From Verrucomicrobiia bacterium (GTDB taxonomy: Bacteria > Verrucomicrobiota > Verrucomicrobiia > Verrucomicrobiales > DEV007): 39,293 bases of DNA. Under the pieces are notes generated by a model that searched no databases, was not told where the DNA came from, and was given only the letters and a program-made list of their open reading frames with translations. Shown piece by piece: positions 1 to 10,867 of this stretch (its first letter is position 1; the number at the start of each line of letters is the position of its first letter). A program made the translations under genes and the position numbers. Location of the stretch: positions 3,420 to 42,712 of the forward strand of contig JAGROX010000056.1 in the NCBI GenBank assembly GCA_020440025.1, in the 5' to 3' direction.

Positions 1-1297
1 GGAGCAGGGTGGCATTGAGATCGTGAACATGGACACCGTCCCTCGCGACGTTGTAGGAAAACTCGTCCGTCTCGCCCCAGGTGACGCCCGCTTTGACGCC
101 CCCTCCGGCCAGCCACATGGTGAAACAACGGCCGTGATGATCGCGCCCGTGATTGTCCGGTTCCAGTTTCCCCTGGCTGTATATGGTCCGGCCGAATTCT
201 CCGCCCCAGACAACGAGGGTGTCTTCCAAAAGTCCGCGCTGCTTGAGGTCACGGATCAATGCAGCGCATGGCTGATCAACGTCGCGGCTCTGTAGTCGGA
301 GGTCACTGGGTAGATTGTAGTGCTGATCCCACCCCCGGTGATAGAGTTGAATGAATCTCACGTCACGCTCCGCCATTCGTCTCGCAAGCAGGCAATTCGC
401 AGCAAAGGTGCCCGGCTGCTTCGCGGACTCGCCATAGAGATCGAAGGTGGAGGCGGGCTCATCCGATAGATCGGTCAGGTCGGGCACCGACATCTGCATC
501 CGGGCGGCCATTTCGAATTGGGAGATGCGGGTTTCGATTTCGGGATCGGCGCTGCGTTCAAACTGTTTCCGGTTGAGCGTCGCCAATCCATCGAGCAGAC
601 GCCTGCGACCATCGGCATTGATTCCGGGCGGATTTGAAAGGTATAGCACCGGGTCGCCGCTGGATCGAAAAGCGACACCTTGGTGGTTGGTTGGCAAGAA
701 ACCACTGCCCCAGAGACGCGTATGGAGGGGATCGGTCGGGCGCGATGCGCTCCCGTTGGAAAGCAGGACGACAAAGGCGGGCAGGTTGCGATTGTCACTG
801 CCGAGACCGTAGCTCAGCCACGCTCCGAAACTCGGTCGGCCAGGAATCTGGTGGCCGGTTTGCATAAAAGTGACGGCAGGATCGTGATTGATCGCCTCCG
901 TATTCATCGAGCGAATGAAGCAGAGGTCATCGACAACGCCGCCGAGGTGCGGCATCAACTCGCTCACCCAGGTGCCGGATTTCCCATGGCGGTGAAACTC
1001 GAAAATCGAAGGCGCGATCGGCAATGATTTCTGTCCGGAAGTCATTCCCGTGAGTCGCTGCCCCTGGCGTACGGAATCGGGCAATTCCATGCCCCACTTG
1101 TCGCGCAACCCCGGTTTGTAATCGAAGAGATCCATCTGCGACGGACCGCCGTGCATGAAAAGGTAGATCAGCCGCTTGGCCCGGGGCGCGATGCCGGGCA
1201 ACTGCGCCAAGGCGGTTCCCGGACTCAGCAAGCTGCCCAAGGCCATCGAGCCCAGACCGAGACCACCGGAAAGAAACTGTCGACGGGAGGCAATCAT
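1..1297 (-). CDS. DUF1501 family exported protein, 3' end cut off by window edge
   Basis: The frame is open from an ATG at 1297 to the left edge (about 432 codons). The N-terminus has a twin-arginine motif (SRRQFL, residues 4-9) followed by a Gly/Leu-rich stretch ending in ALAQ, so Tat export is likely. DUF1501 proteins are sulfatase-fold relatives, abundant in Planctomycetota and Verrucomicrobiota, of unproven function. Family landmarks seen here are [16 protein letters not shown] near residue 47, a [10 protein letters not shown] block, [19 protein letters not shown], and [11 protein letters not shown] at the cut end. Full-length homologues continue only a few dozen residues past that block, so little is missing. 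The start overlaps the stop of the upstream DUF1553 gene by four bases (ATGA at 1294-1297), indicating translational coupling. The two families nearly always occur together, which supports both the start and the function as a pair. Family assignment is confident; the biochemical role is unknown. Confidence 0.93.
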   Translation of the reverse strand, partial: MIASRRQFLSGGLGLGSMALGSLLSPGTALAQLPGIAPRAKRLIYLFMHGGPSQMDLFDYKPGLRDKWGMELPDSVRQGQRLTGMTSGQKSLPIAPSIFEFHRHGKSGTWVSELMPHLGGVVDDLCFIRSMNTEAINHDPAVTFMQTGHQIPGRPSFGAWLSYGLGSDNRNLPAFVVLLSNGSASRPTDPLHTRLWGSGFLPTNHQGVAFRSSGDPVLYLSNPPGINADGRRRLLDGLATLNRKQFERSADPEIETRISQFEMAARMQMSVPDLTDLSDEPASTFDLYGESAKQPGTFAANCLLARRMAERDVRFIQLYHRGWDQHYNLPSDLRLQSRDVDQPCAALIRDLKQRGLLEDTLVVWGGEFGRTIYSQGKLEPDNHGRDHHGRCFTMWLAGGGVKAGVTWGETDEFSYNVARDGVHVHDLNATLL

Positions 1298-4200
1298 GGT
1301 TTGGTGAGGGTCTCGTCGAGGCACAGCATAAGATTGCCGATGCAAGTCCAGGCGGCGTGTTCGATGGGGTCGAGCGATTCATCGCGAGGCGATTCGCCGA
1401 CGGAGAGCAACGCTGCCGCTTCCTCGGGATGGCTCTCGTAGTAGGCAACTTGCTGATGATAAATTCCCAACATGACCTCGATCTCATCGGCTGACGGATG
1501 TCGAGCGGTGGTCAGTCGAAAGGCGTGGGCGATGCGGTCGGTGGGCAACTGTGTCGACTCCTTCATCAATCGACCGGCGAGATGCCGGGCGGCTTCGATG
1601 AAGATGGGATCGTTCATCAGAACCAACGCTTGGAGGGGAGTATTGGTGCGGGATCGATGAATGACGCAGGTTTCCCGAGCCGGCGCGTCAAAGGCGAGCA
1701 GATTTGGCGGCGGCGACTGGCGTTTCCAAAAAGTGTAGAGGCTGCGCCGATAGAGAGATTTCCCCGAGTCGGGCACGTATTCGAGTTCACCGTCGTAGGT
1801 CACCGCTTTCCACAGTCCTGGAGGTTGCCAGGGCTTGACACTGGGGCCGCCCAATTGGTGAACCAACAACCCGCTGGCGGCGAGGGCATGATCCCGAATT
1901 TCCTCCGCTGATAATCGTAAACGGGGGGCGCGAGCCAACAGTCGATTTTCGGGATCGCGACGAATCCGCTCGGGCGTCGCGTCAGAGCTCTGCCGATAGG
2001 TCTCGGAGGTCACGATCTGCCGGATGAGATGATGCAAATCCCAGCCGTTCTCGACAAAATCCACCGCCAGCCAATCGAGAAGTTCCGGGTGGGTCGGCCA
2101 TTCGCCCTGAACTCCAAAATCATCGGACGTCGCCACCAGTCCGCGACCGAAGAACTGCTGCCAGAGCCGATTGACGATCACGCGGGCGGTGAGGGGATTG
2201 TCGGCGGATACCAGCCAATGTGCGAGATCCAGCCGGTTGGCATTGGAATCTTTCGGCAAAGCCGGAAAAATCTGGGGCACCCCGGCGTCTACCAAGTCGC
2301 CCGGCTGATCATACTGCCCTCGGAGCATGAGATGGGTTTCGCGAGGATTTGGCAGATCGGCCATCACCATCACATCGATCTGATTGGCGGACGTCTGCTT
2401 CGTCTGCTCTTTCAACTGGGAAAGTCGCTCCCACGCGTCGCGATGTTCTCGGGAAGCATGAGTGGAGAGAAAAAGACCCTGGAGCTTCGCGGCCTCCGGA
2501 GACTTGCGCCTCTCGATTGGCGTGGCAGCGAGCCCGCGTAGCAACTGAGTTTCATAGAGCGAAAAGACTTCCTGATCGTTCAGCGCCTTATTGAAATACT
2601 GAAACTCGTCAATCACCCCATCGAGAGCCGCACTGGTCTGGCGTCGGCCGATCCGAATTGGTTCCGGGGTGTGGATCGATCCAACCAAGTGATCCTGATT
2701 CACCGTCATCGCCTGCCGTTTGCCATCGAGAAACAACCGCAAGCCAGCGGCTGTTCCCGATCCATCCCAAGTCACGAGGAAATGCTGCCATTGCCCGGAA
2801 GGAACAGTCGCCACTGTCGCGATCTGGATGGCGTCGCTGTTCCACTGATGAGCCAATTGCACCACGGCCTTGCCTTTGCGCAGTTGCAGATCGAATCCCC
2901 GGAGATCGCGGGCGTCATCGATCTTGGAAATCAGAGTTCCGGCATTTTTCGGAAGCGCCCAGAGGCTGATGGAAAACGGTTTGTCTCGTTCGATCACGAT
3001 CGACTCGTCCGAAATCTCGAGGTGGGCTCCGCCTTTCAGTTCAAGCCCTTTGCCGATCAAACCCGCAGATTCAACAGGGTTGGATCGCGGAGTGTACCCT
3101 GTTGGGTCATCATCAAAAGTGTTCTCAGCCACCAGCGAGTGAAAAATTGGGCGTTCTCGGCTGTCCGATTCCCAGGTTTCCTGAGCCTTGGCGATGTCGG
3201 GTAGCAAAGATTGAAATCGTGCTTCGGCCTCGGCGAGTGATTGTCGCAAGGCAGTCAGCGCCTGTTGTTCTGCCTCCGTGGGTGGAATCTGGAGGAGCGG
3301 CGCGGCATTCCCCCGGCTCCCGTCGAGCCCTCGTTCGGGGACGCTGTTAAAGAAGGCGAAGAACCGGAAATAGTCGCGCTGGCTGATGGGATCAAATTTG
3401 TGGTCGTGACAGCGGGCGCACTCCAGGGTCAGTCCAAGCCATACGGAGGTGGTGGTTTTCACGCGATCGGCCACGTATTCCACGCGGAACTCTTCCTCGA
3501 TGATCCCTGACTCGTTATTGATGGTGTGGTTTCGATGAAACCCGGTCGCAATTTTTTGAGCAACGGTGGCATTGGGGAGCAGGTCTCCCGCCATTTGTTC
3601 GATGGTGAAACGATCAAAGGGCAGGTTGCGATTGTAGGCGTCGATGACCCAGTCTCGCCACGGCCACATGGTTCGTTCCTTGTCGCCAAAATAGCCATGG
3701 GTATCCGCATAGCGGGCGGCATCAAGCCAATAGACTGCCATGTGCTCGCCGTATCTGGGTGAGCGCAGGAGTCTATCGATGACCTGCGACCAAGCGTCGG
3801 GCGATTCGGCTTTTAGAAATGCATCAAGTTCGTCCAAGGTGGGAGGCAATCCGGTGAGGTCTAAAGTGATCCTGCGGAGAAGCATCTCGCGGTTCGCGGG
3901 GGGAGAATGCTCTAGATTTTCTCGCCTCAATCGCTGACGAACGAAGTGATCGACAGGATGCTCGTGATCGGGGAATTCATGCCGAGTCGGTGGCAGAAAG
4001 GCCCAGTGATCTACCCAGGTGGCCCCTTGCATGATCCATTGATTGACAATTTCGGCCTCGGCCGGACTGAGTGACTTCCCCGAATCAATGGGCGGCATAC
4101 GATCATCAAGATCGTCGGTGGTGATTCGATGAATCACCTCGCTTTCGGTTGATTTACCCGGTGAAATGGCTGGCAAATGCCCATCCCGAGCGGCGATGGC

Positions 4201-4392
4201 CGCCTCTCGGAGATCCAATCGGAGATCTCCTTTTCTTCCGGCTTCATCCGGTCCATGACAGGCGAAGCACTTGTCCGCCAGAATCGGGCGTACATCGCGA
4301 TTGAAGCGAATGTCCGGAGACTCGGCGCCGAAGCCAACTGAGGCGAGCCCCAGAAACACCGCTGCCATTCCTGTCCGGGAACGGAAACTCAT
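1294..4392 (-). CDS. PSCyt1-DUF1549-LamG-DUF1553 exported cytochrome-type protein
   Basis: A 1032-residue protein with a signal peptide (residues 1-23). Next is a planctomycete-type cytochrome C domain (PSCyt1) holding one haem-binding CxxCH motif (C42-F-A-C45-H46) in the context [19 protein letters not shown]1549 follows (about 130-345, with [13 protein letters not shown]). A laminin-G / concanavalin-like insert lies at roughly 430-600 ([19 protein letters not shown], then [12 protein letters not shown]), and DUF1553 at the C-terminus (about 715-980, with [20 protein letters not shown]). Proteins of this build are thought to act in periplasmic breakdown of complex polymers, but no reaction is established. 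The LamG-like module suggests carbohydrate binding (inference). The gene is transcribed with and overlaps the DUF1501 gene. The start is the first ATG giving an intact signal peptide; no Shine-Dalgarno sequence is evident before it. Confidence 0.95.
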   Translation of the reverse strand: MSFRSRTGMAAVFLGLASVGFGAESPDIRFNRDVRPILADKCFACHGPDEAGRKGDLRLDLREAAIAARDGHLPAISPGKSTESEVIHRITTDDLDDRMPPIDSGKSLSPAEAEIVNQWIMQGATWVDHWAFLPPTRHEFPDHEHPVDHFVRQRLRRENLEHSPPANREMLLRRITLDLTGLPPTLDELDAFLKAESPDAWSQVIDRLLRSPRYGEHMAVYWLDAARYADTHGYFGDKERTMWPWRDWVIDAYNRNLPFDRFTIEQMAGDLLPNATVAQKIATGFHRNHTINNESGIIEEEFRVEYVADRVKTTTSVWLGLTLECARCHDHKFDPISQRDYFRFFAFFNSVPERGLDGSRGNAAPLLQIPPTEAEQQALTALRQSLAEAEARFQSLLPDIAKAQETWESDSRERPIFHSLVAENTFDDDPTGYTPRSNPVESAGLIGKGLELKGGAHLEISDESIVIERDKPFSISLWALPKNAGTLISKIDDARDLRGFDLQLRKGKAVVQLAHQWNSDAIQIATVATVPSGQWQHFLVTWDGSGTAAGLRLFLDGKRQAMTVNQDHLVGSIHTPEPIRIGRRQTSAALDGVIDEFQYFNKALNDQEVFSLYETQLLRGLAATPIERRKSPEAAKLQGLFLSTHASREHRDAWERLSQLKEQTKQTSANQIDVMVMADLPNPRETHLMLRGQYDQPGDLVDAGVPQIFPALPKDSNANRLDLAHWLVSADNPLTARVIVNRLWQQFFGRGLVATSDDFGVQGEWPTHPELLDWLAVDFVENGWDLHHLIRQIVTSETYRQSSDATPERIRRDPENRLLARAPRLRLSAEEIRDHALAASGLLVHQLGGPSVKPWQPPGLWKAVTYDGELEYVPDSGKSLYRRSLYTFWKRQSPPPNLLAFDAPARETCVIHRSRTNTPLQALVLMNDPIFIEAARHLAGRLMKESTQLPTDRIAHAFRLTTARHPSADEIEVMLGIYHQQVAYYESHPEEAAALLSVGESPRDESLDPIEHAAWTCIGNLMLCLDETLTKP

Positions 4393-4574
4393 TGGGAGGG
4401 GATTTTAGGAAAGATCCTGAGAATCGGGAATCATCAAATCAGGCGGGGCGCGCCGGATGTGCGGGAGGAGATCACTCCTTCACCATTTGAACAGGAGTGA
4501 TCAAAAATTCTTGAGAGCCACGATTCGCCACCGTAACACTAGTGCCTCCTTCCCAACGCTTTCGGTCTCGCCAC

Positions 4575-5195
4575 ATGTATTCTTCCGATCTCAATTGCCT
4601 CTTCATTCACATCCCCAAGGCGGCAGGCAACTCCATCATGCAGTCGCTGGGGACGAATTGGGAGAATCACAAGGATCTGGCCCGCTATCGTGATGAACTC
4701 GGAGACGAAACGATCTCAAAGCTCGTCAAGTTTACCTTTGTCAGGAATCCGTGGGACCGATTGCTATCGGAATACAACTTTCAAAGGAAGAAGCATCAGC
4801 GGGCCGATACCGTGCGGTTGTTTCTGAACGCACCCGACGGCTCGGTTCGGACTTTCTCGGAATGGGTCGAGTATGCCTTCGAGCATCCCGAAGATCATCA
4901 TCCCAAGGAGTGGGGGGGGAAGACCTCAGAGGACATTCATCGACTCTCTCCGCAGATCGACTGGATTTCGCTCGATGGTGAAATCGGGGTCGACTTCGTG
5001 GGACGGATCGAAAATTTGCAGTCAGATTTCGATGAAGTCTGTGATCGCTTGAACCATCCCCGGCAAAGGCTGCGACGGAAAAATCGGAAGTTTCACTGGC
5101 ACTACTCCCGCTACTATAATGATCGCACGCGCGATCTGGTGACGGATTACTATCGGCGGGACATCGAAGCCTTTGGGTATCGCTTCAAGAAATAA
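4575..5195 (+). CDS. Sulfotransferase family protein
   Basis: A 206-residue protein starting at the ATG at 4575. A GTG at 4542 would add 11 residues, but the fold begins right after the ATG. The PAPS 5'-phosphosulfate-binding loop is clear (IHIPKAAGNS, about residues 11-20). So is the 3'-phosphate-binding segment (FVRNPWDRLLSEY, about 55-67). This matches the Sulfotransfer_2 type, which moves sulfate from PAPS to carbohydrates or other acceptors. There is no signal peptide, so it is probably cytoplasmic; the acceptor cannot be inferred. The gene stands alone between a minus-strand DUF1553 gene and a plus-strand SDR gene 113 bases downstream, with no other glycan-biosynthesis gene nearby. Such genes are often acquired horizontally, but nothing in the sequence proves it here. 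Confidence 0.85.
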   Translation: MYSSDLNCLFIHIPKAAGNSIMQSLGTNWENHKDLARYRDELGDETISKLVKFTFVRNPWDRLLSEYNFQRKKHQRADTVRLFLNAPDGSVRTFSEWVEYAFEHPEDHHPKEWGGKTSEDIHRLSPQIDWISLDGEIGVDFVGRIENLQSDFDEVCDRLNHPRQRLRRKNRKFHWHYSRYYNDRTRDLVTDYYRRDIEAFGYRFKK

Positions 5196-5308
5196 CGCGA
5201 TTCCACCGATTTGATTACGGGACATTTAGGACACGAAATTGCCGTGTGCCGAGAGGGCAGAAACATCTTCAGTGACAACCGGTCGCTCATGACACTAATC
5301 TCGGCATC

Positions 5309-6061
5309 GTGATTCCCATCGATTTATCAGGTAAAACCGCCATCGTAACGGGCGGAGGACAGGGGCTGGGGCGGTCCACGGCCAGCGTGCTCTCCCGCGC
5401 CGGAGCCAATGTCGCCATCAGCTATTTCAATGATCCGGAAAACAGAAACCGGGCCATTGCCGAGGTGGCTGCTGCCGAATTGGGCGAGCGAGTCGTGGCC
5501 GTAGATGGCGATGTGCGCTACCGATCGTCAGTGGCGGCCATGTTCAAGTCGGTGACTGAGCGTTTTGGCTCCGTCGACATCATCGTCAACAATGCTGCGA
5601 TCCTGAGGGACAAGTCGATCAAGAAGATGGAGGACCCGGATTGGGAAGCGGTGATCCAGACAAATCTCACCGGCGTTTTCAATGTTTGCAGAGAAGCTGC
5701 CGACCACCTGTCCGATGACGGACGCATCGTCAACATGGCCTCCATCTCGGGTTCGACCGGTTTTTTCGGCCAAGCCAACTACTCGGCGGCAAAGGCGGGC
5801 GTGGTCGGGCTGACCAAAGTGGCGAGCAAGGAATTGGCGCGGCGGCGGATCACGGTCAATGCCGTGGCTCCTGGCGTGGTGCTGACCGAAATGGGAAAAA
5901 CGATTCCTGATGAATCCAGAGTCGAGATGCTGAAACAGATTCCGCTGAATCGTTTCGGGGAACCGGAGGAGATTTCGAACGCGATTCTTTTTCTCTGCAG
6001 TTCGCTGGCCGACTATATCACAGGCCAGACTCTTCACGTGAATGGTGGCTGGTTCGGATGA
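5309..6061 (+). CDS. Short-chain dehydrogenase/reductase, FabG-like
   Basis: A 250-residue classical SDR. It has the cofactor loop TGGGQGLG (residues 14-21), the NNAA motif (94-97) and the catalytic tetrad Asn119, Ser145, Tyr158, Lys162 with the usual 13-residue Ser-Tyr spacing. It ends in the typical GGWFG. It would reduce a ketone or oxidise a secondary alcohol with NAD(P)(H), probably a 3-oxoacyl/3-hydroxyacyl substrate. The start is a GTG; no in-frame ATG lies nearby upstream. Its stop overlaps the ATG of the CoA-transferase gene (ATGA, 6058-6061), and that gene overlaps the transporter in the same way. It therefore probably works in hydroxy- or keto-acid catabolism rather than in fatty acid synthesis. 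That assignment is an inference from context. Confidence 0.9.
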   Translation: MIPIDLSGKTAIVTGGGQGLGRSTASVLSRAGANVAISYFNDPENRNRAIAEVAAAELGERVVAVDGDVRYRSSVAAMFKSVTERFGSVDIIVNNAAILRDKSIKKMEDPDWEAVIQTNLTGVFNVCREAADHLSDDGRIVNMASISGSTGFFGQANYSAAKAGVVGLTKVASKELARRRITVNAVAPGVVLTEMGKTIPDESRVEMLKQIPLNRFGEPEEISNAILFLCSSLADYITGQTLHVNGGWFG

Positions 6062-7623
6062 ATGCGGCCCGTGACAGGAAACGGTGCACGGCCGATGAAG
6101 CGGTGCAGTTGGTCAGGGACGGTGATGCCATCGCCTGCGGAGGATTTGTTGGCGCGGCCCATCCCGAAGCGCTGACGGCGGCCTTGGAGCGCCGTTTTCT
6201 GGCTGGCGGAAATCCCCGGAACCTGACCCTGATCTACGCGGCGGGGCAGGGGGATGGAAGGAGCCGCGGTCTGAATCATCTCGCTCATGAAGATCTCATC
6301 AAACGGGTGATCGGTGGTCATTGGGCGCTGGTTCCCGGCATGGGGCGACTCGCGATCGAAAACAAAATCGAAGCCTACAACTTTCCGCAGGGAGTCATCT
6401 GCCAGCTTTTTCGCGATATTGCGGCCGGTCGACCGGGTTGCATCACTCATGTGGGATTGGGGACTTTCATCGACCCGGAGAATCACGGGGGACGATTGAA
6501 TGCGAGGACGACGGAGCCCTTGGTCGAGCGGGTTGAATTGGGTGGGAGAACCTGGCTTTTCTATCACGCCGTTCCGATCAATATCGGCTTCATTCGCGCC
6601 ACCAGCGCGGATCCTGCCGGAAATCTCTCTATGGAAGACGAGGCGGTGATCGGCGAGGTTCTGGCGATTTCGCAGGCCGTTCGCAACTGCGGAGGCACCG
6701 TAATCGCTCAGGTGAAGCGATTCACTGATCAGCCGACTGCTCCTCAGTCAGTCCGCGTGCCGGGGATTCTGGTCGATCGCATCGTTCTGGCGGCTGATGG
6801 GGAACACGACCAGACGTTCGCTGAAACGATGAATCCTCGCTATTGTTCAGCAGGCACATTGGAGAGTGATAAGGGTGAGACGCTTGAGCCGGTTTCAGAG
6901 ATCGAACGGCGAATCATTGCCGCACGCGCATGTGATGAATTGCATACGGGAGACATCGCTAATCTCGGAATCGGGATGCCCGAAGGAGTCGCGCGCATCG
7001 CGGCCGAACGGGGGCTCCTCCATGATGTCACGCTCACGGTGGAAAGCGGTCCCATCGGCGGAATGCCAGCCGGTGGCCTCAGTTTCGGGGCTTCGGTCAA
7101 TCCTCAAGCGATCGTGGATCAACCGGCCCAGTTCGACTTTTATGACGGCGGCGGTCTCGATTTTGCCGCACTGGGAGCGGCTCAGATTGATCGGAAGGGA
7201 AACGTGAATGTCTCGAAATTCGGCAGCCGACTCGCCGGGGTGGGGGGCTTTGTTAACATTTCCCAGAATGCGAAGCGCTTGGTGTTTTGCGGCACTATGA
7301 CTTCGGGCGGTCTGGTCACGCGAATCGAAGATGGAAAATTGCTGATCGAATCGGAGGGACGAACGATCAAATTCGTGGGCGAAGTTGATCAGGTGTCTTT
7401 CAGCGGCGCGGTGGCCGCTCGGTCAGGGCACCCGGTTCTTTATGTGACCGAAAGGGCCGTCTTTCGGCTAACCTTGGCCGGGCTCGAGTTGATCGAGATC
7501 GCTCCCGGGATTGATCTCCAGAAACACGTAATCGACGTGATGGGATTCCGTCCTATCATCGGCGACCTGCGTCTGATGCCCGAGCATCTGTTTCGCGCGA
7601 AAGGCAGAACCTCGTCATCATGA
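6058..7623 (+). CDS. Acyl-CoA:carboxylate CoA-transferase (YdiF / propionate CoA-transferase type)
   Basis: A 521-residue single-chain family I CoA-transferase with the alpha-like half first and the beta-like half second. The catalytic glutamate is visible as Glu329 in [14 protein letters not shown]. It is followed by the conserved [20 protein letters not shown] block and later [16 protein letters not shown]. The enzyme family moves CoA between short-chain acyl-CoAs and free carboxylates through a glutamyl-CoA thioester. The length matches the fused YdiF / propionate CoA-transferase / SCOT class. It starts at an ATG overlapping the SDR stop, and its own stop overlaps the transporter start, so all three products are likely made together. 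A reasonable model is uptake of a short organic acid, CoA activation by transfer, and SDR oxidation or reduction. The substrate cannot be told from sequence. Confidence 0.92.
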   Translation: MNAARDRKRCTADEAVQLVRDGDAIACGGFVGAAHPEALTAALERRFLAGGNPRNLTLIYAAGQGDGRSRGLNHLAHEDLIKRVIGGHWALVPGMGRLAIENKIEAYNFPQGVICQLFRDIAAGRPGCITHVGLGTFIDPENHGGRLNARTTEPLVERVELGGRTWLFYHAVPINIGFIRATSADPAGNLSMEDEAVIGEVLAISQAVRNCGGTVIAQVKRFTDQPTAPQSVRVPGILVDRIVLAADGEHDQTFAETMNPRYCSAGTLESDKGETLEPVSEIERRIIAARACDELHTGDIANLGIGMPEGVARIAAERGLLHDVTLTVESGPIGGMPAGGLSFGASVNPQAIVDQPAQFDFYDGGGLDFAALGAAQIDRKGNVNVSKFGSRLAGVGGFVNISQNAKRLVFCGTMTSGGLVTRIEDGKLLIESEGRTIKFVGEVDQVSFSGAVAARSGHPVLYVTERAVFRLTLAGLELIEIAPGIDLQKHVIDVMGFRPIIGDLRLMPEHLFRAKGRTSSS

Positions 7624-8933
7624 GTCAAACAAAGGATCCAGAGACAAACTCCGTGCGGCGAGTGGTGTTGGCCAGTTTTGTGGGGACCACCATCGAGTGG
7701 TATGATTTTTTTATCTACGGCACGGCAGCGGCCTTGGTATTTGGAAAGCTGTTCTTCCCCATGGAGAACGAATTCGTGGGACGAATGGCTGCCTATGGCA
7801 CTTTCGCGATTGGGTTTTTCGCACGCCCCTTGGGAGGTGTCATCTTCGGGCACTACGGCGATCGGATCGGCCGAAAGGCAATGCTGGTCACGACCCTGAT
7901 GATGATGGGCGTAGCGACTTTCCTGATTGGCGTTTTGCCCACCTACGGCACCATTGGCATTGCGGCGCCGATCGGGCTGATCCTGCTCCGACTAGTTCAG
8001 GGGTTTGGCGTCGGTGGGGAGTGGGGCGGGGCGGTCCTGATGGCCGTAGAGCACGGTCATGAAGGGAAACGCGGCTTCTACGGGAGCTGCGTCCAAATGG
8101 GCGTGCCGGTTGGGCTTCTTCTGGCCACCGGGGTTTACTCCATTTTCTCACGAATGCCGGAGGAGCAATTTCTCGCTTGGGGGTGGCGAATTCCATTTCT
8201 CCTCGGCATCGTTCTCCTCGGGATTGGGATGTTCATTCGATTACGTATCGTGGAAAGTCCCTTGTTCGCCAAAGCACAGGAGTCCAAAGGGGTCAGCAAG
8301 TTGCCGATTCTTGAGGTGTTTCGAAAGCATCCGAAAAATGTCTTTCTGGCGATGGGTGCCCGCTTTGCTGAAAACGCCTGTTTCTATCTTTTTAGTGTCT
8401 TCGTGCTGTCTTACGCCGTGGATCGGCTCGGAGTCGCCAAGCAGACCGTCTTGACCGGGGTCTGGATTGCGGCAGCGATACAGATTATCGCGATCCCCGC
8501 GTTCGGAATTCTATCGGATCGCATCGGACGACGCCCCGTCTATTTGGGCGGCGCGATCTTCATCGCTCTGTTTGCTTTCCCGTTCTTCTGGATGATCGAG
8601 ACCAAAATCAACATCATCATCTGGTTGGCGATTATTCTAGGGCTGGTGGGACACTCGGCGATGTATGGACCGCAGGCGGCATTCTTTTCAGAACTCTTCG
8701 GCACCCGAGTCCGCTACAGCGGTGCCTCGATCGGTTATCAACTGGCGTCACCATTTGCCGGAGGCCTGGCCCCGATGATCGCAACCGCGTTGCTGGAATG
8801 GTCCGGCGGGAGATCCTGGCCGGTTTCGGCCTACCTGATCGCCACGGCGGCAATTACCCTGGTGGCCATCTATCTGGCGGCGGAAACGTTTCGATCCAAC
8901 ATGGCTGCTACGGATCACGGCGACGAAGGTTGA
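7620..8933 (+). CDS. MFS transporter, metabolite:H+ symporter (MHS) family
   Basis: A 437-residue polytopic protein with about 12 predicted hydrophobic segments. The MHS hallmark [20 protein letters not shown] lies at the start of the first membrane segment. The MFS signature [13 protein letters not shown] lies in the loop between segments two and three (about residues 77-89), and a second copy [11 protein letters not shown] lies mid-protein. Relatives carry proline/betaine, shikimate, alpha-ketoglutarate, citrate and similar acids with protons at the inner membrane. Coupling by ATGA overlap (7620-7623) to a CoA-transferase and an SDR suggests the cargo is a short organic acid that these enzymes process. 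It is the last gene of the cassette. Confidence 0.92.
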   Translation: MSQTKDPETNSVRRVVLASFVGTTIEWYDFFIYGTAAALVFGKLFFPMENEFVGRMAAYGTFAIGFFARPLGGVIFGHYGDRIGRKAMLVTTLMMMGVATFLIGVLPTYGTIGIAAPIGLILLRLVQGFGVGGEWGGAVLMAVEHGHEGKRGFYGSCVQMGVPVGLLLATGVYSIFSRMPEEQFLAWGWRIPFLLGIVLLGIGMFIRLRIVESPLFAKAQESKGVSKLPILEVFRKHPKNVFLAMGARFAENACFYLFSVFVLSYAVDRLGVAKQTVLTGVWIAAAIQIIAIPAFGILSDRIGRRPVYLGGAIFIALFAFPFFWMIETKINIIIWLAIILGLVGHSAMYGPQAAFFSELFGTRVRYSGASIGYQLASPFAGGLAPMIATALLEWSGGRSWPVSAYLIATAAITLVAIYLAAETFRSNMAATDHGDEG

Positions 8934-9224
8934 CACCATCCCTCGTCCGGTGTTAGTTCGCGAGGTCAAGCTTCAGCTATCAGGCTGGAGTTCAGGTGCC
9001 ACCGATTTTTCGGTTCACCAACCTTGATCGGGGGAAGAGCAATGACGGCTCTTCACGTGCCATCCCGTGACTCACCTACGCGAATGATCGCTGGTGGCGT
9101 TTTTCGATGACGTTTCCTCATTGCCTCGGGCAGTGCCCCGAAATGAGAATCATGGCGCCAACTGGATCGCAAAGCGGTCTTGTTCTCCACGAGCCATTCG
9201 CCATCTGTTAAGTAAGAAAAAGTT
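8934..9224. promoter_or_regulatory. Non-coding gap before the helicase, with two hairpins
   Basis: No convincing gene. Two inverted repeats are visible. One at about 8996-9019 has ACCG/CGGT around a T-rich loop, flanked by GGTG/CACC. The other at 9034-9054 has arms GAAGAGC and GCTCTTC around a 7-base loop. Neither is followed by a T-run, so neither is a good intrinsic terminator. They may belong to a long helicase leader or to the 3' end of the transporter transcript. Confidence 0.3.
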
Positions 9225-10544
9225 ATGTCATTTGCTCAACTCGGCCTGCGCGCCGAACTCGTCGAAGCGGTTACCTCCAAGGGCTATACCGAACCCACTC
9301 TCATTCAATCCCAAGCGATTCCCACCATTCTGGAGGGACGCGACTTGATGGGAGGGTCTCAAACCGGCACCGGGAAGACGGCTGCCTTCACTCTGCCCAT
9401 GTTGCAACTGCTGGCTTCTCGATCCGATCAGGGACGACGAACCAGGAACCCGCGCGCCCTGGTGCTCACACCGACCCGCGAACTCGCCGCACAGGTGGGT
9501 GACAGTGTCGCTACCTATGGCACGGGCCTGAATCTCAGTTCCACCATCATCTTCGGCGGCGTCGGTATCCGCCCTCAGATTGATCGGTTGCGCCGTGGCA
9601 TCGATATTCTCATCGCCACTCCGGGACGCCTCCTCGATCATGCTTCCCAGGGAACGGTGGATCTTTCGCAAGTCGAGATCCTCGTTCTGGATGAAGCCGA
9701 CCGTATGCTGGACATGGGGTTCATTCACGACATTCGCAAGGTGCTGAAACTATTGCCGGCTCGGCGCCAGAATCTGCTGTTCTCAGCCACTTACTCGAAC
9801 GAGATCAAGAAACTGTCGGACGGCATTCTCCATGAGCCCGTGCTCGTGGAGGTGGCCCGTCGCAACACGGCGGCCGAAAAAGTCACCCAGGTGATGCATC
9901 CGGTGGCAAAATCGGCCAAACGCACCCTGTTGTCTCAACTCATCCGCGACGGCGAATGGACTCAGGTCTTGGTTTTCAATCGGACCAAACACGGTGCCAA
10001 TCGCTTGGCCAAACAGTTGGAGGATGACGGCATCACCGCTTGCGCTATTCACGGAAACAAGAGCCAGAGTGCCCGGACCAAGGCCCTCTCCGATTTCAAG
10101 TCCGGCAAAGTTCGGGTGCTGGTCGCCACCGACGTCGCCTCGCGAGGCCTCGACATCAGTCGGTTGCCTCATGTGGTGAACTTTGAGCTTCCGAATGTGC
10201 CTGAAGACTATGTTCACCGGATCGGGCGCACCGGTCGGGCAGGTGAAGAAGGTTCGGCCCACTCCCTTGTCAGCGCCGATGAACGCGGCTTGCTGCGGGA
10301 TATCGAGAAGCTTCTAAAGCGCGAGATCCCGGTCAAGGAAATCGAAGGTTTCCGAATGCACGAAGCCGATGGCCTGGAAGACGCTCGTAACACCTCTCGT
10401 GGTGGAAATCGCAATTCAGGCAGGTCCTCTGGAGGACGTTCCGGGGGTGGTCAATCGAACAACGGAAGGCCGTCCGGTCCGCCGAGACGTCGCAAACCCT
10501 TCAATCGGCGCTCTGGTGACAGTCGTTCGGCTGCTCATTCCTGA
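9225..10544 (+). CDS. rhlE: DEAD-box ATP-dependent RNA helicase, RhlE-like
   Basis: A 439-residue helicase with the usual motifs in order: Q motif (TLIQSQAIP, about 25-33), Walker [10 protein letters not shown] (44-52), PTRELA (83-88), DEAD (156-159), SAT (187-189) and HRIGRTGR (331-338). The tail after about residue 385 is rich in Arg, Gly and Ser (RGG-like) and ends in basic residues, as in RhlE-type proteins that use it to hold RNA. It unwinds short RNA duplexes, typically in ribosome assembly, RNA decay or cold adaptation. The ATG at 9225 follows an AGTAAGAAAAAGTT stretch. A hairpin lies 80 bases after the stop. The exact subfamily (RhlE versus DeaD or SrmB) rests on the short FAQLGL N-terminus and the tail, so the symbol is tentative. 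Confidence 0.92.
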   Translation: MSFAQLGLRAELVEAVTSKGYTEPTLIQSQAIPTILEGRDLMGGSQTGTGKTAAFTLPMLQLLASRSDQGRRTRNPRALVLTPTRELAAQVGDSVATYGTGLNLSSTIIFGGVGIRPQIDRLRRGIDILIATPGRLLDHASQGTVDLSQVEILVLDEADRMLDMGFIHDIRKVLKLLPARRQNLLFSATYSNEIKKLSDGILHEPVLVEVARRNTAAEKVTQVMHPVAKSAKRTLLSQLIRDGEWTQVLVFNRTKHGANRLAKQLEDDGITACAIHGNKSQSARTKALSDFKSGKVRVLVATDVASRGLDISRLPHVVNFELPNVPEDYVHRIGRTGRAGEEGSAHSLVSADERGLLRDIEKLLKREIPVKEIEGFRMHEADGLEDARNTSRGGNRNSGRSSGGRSGGGQSNNGRPSGPPRRRKPFNRRSGDSRSAAHS

Positions 10545-10625
10545 GGCATTGATCTCCAAGTGACGGGGATCAGTGCTGGAAAATTGCTTGGACAGCCTGT
10601 CCGAATCGATAGAATAGATTTCAGA

Positions 10626-10654
10626 GAAACGGCGGGGGAATTCCTCGCCGTTTC
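10626..10654 (+). terminator. Hairpin after the helicase gene, possible terminator
   Basis: Nine-base perfect arms GAAACGGCG and CGCCGTTTC surround an 11-base loop that can pair further (GG/CC). No T-run follows (CCTCCTCAAG), so it may act as a weak or Rho-assisted terminator or as an mRNA-stabilising stem-loop. It sits 28 bases before the lipoprotein start. Confidence 0.45.
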
Positions 10655-10681
10655 CCTCCTCAAGAACTCACTTTGCACCGT

Positions 10682-10867
10682 ATGAAGAAACTCACCTTTG
10701 CCGCAATCCTTTCGCTGACCTTGATCGCCGCCTTTTCATCGATCACCGGATGCAACAGTGTGAGGAGCGCCTCTTCGGATGGTCTTTTTCAAGACCCTGA
10801 TACCAAGCGCCTGCAAATGCAGGAAGACATGACAAAAAGGGCTCGGGAGATCAGCGAGAACTACTGA
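10682..10867 (+). CDS. Small predicted lipoprotein of unknown function
   Basis: A 61-residue product starting at ATG 10682; a TTG at 10673 would add only three residues. A short basic N-terminus (MKK) and hydrophobic core are followed by a lipobox ITGC with Cys24. Signal peptidase II would release a mature lipoprotein of only 38 residues, polar and charged, ending in REISENY. It resembles no family I recognise. Its last seven bases overlap the 3' end of the convergent sterol-desaturase-like gene. The lipobox and clean start argue that it is real despite its size. Confidence 0.7.
   Translation: MKKLTFAAILSLTLIAAFSSITGCNSVRSASSDGLFQDPDTKRLQMQEDMTKRAREISENY

Noticed and set aside
927..1487. 186-codon minus-strand frame spanning the DUF1501/DUF1553 junction
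   Set aside because: It runs out of frame across both real genes; the true DUF1501 frame starts at 1297 and is open to the window edge.
3098..3111. 13-mer ACCCTGTTGGGTC shared with the DUF1080 3' region
   Set aside because: Two copies only, one inside a coding region, and the word is partly self-complementary; likely chance.
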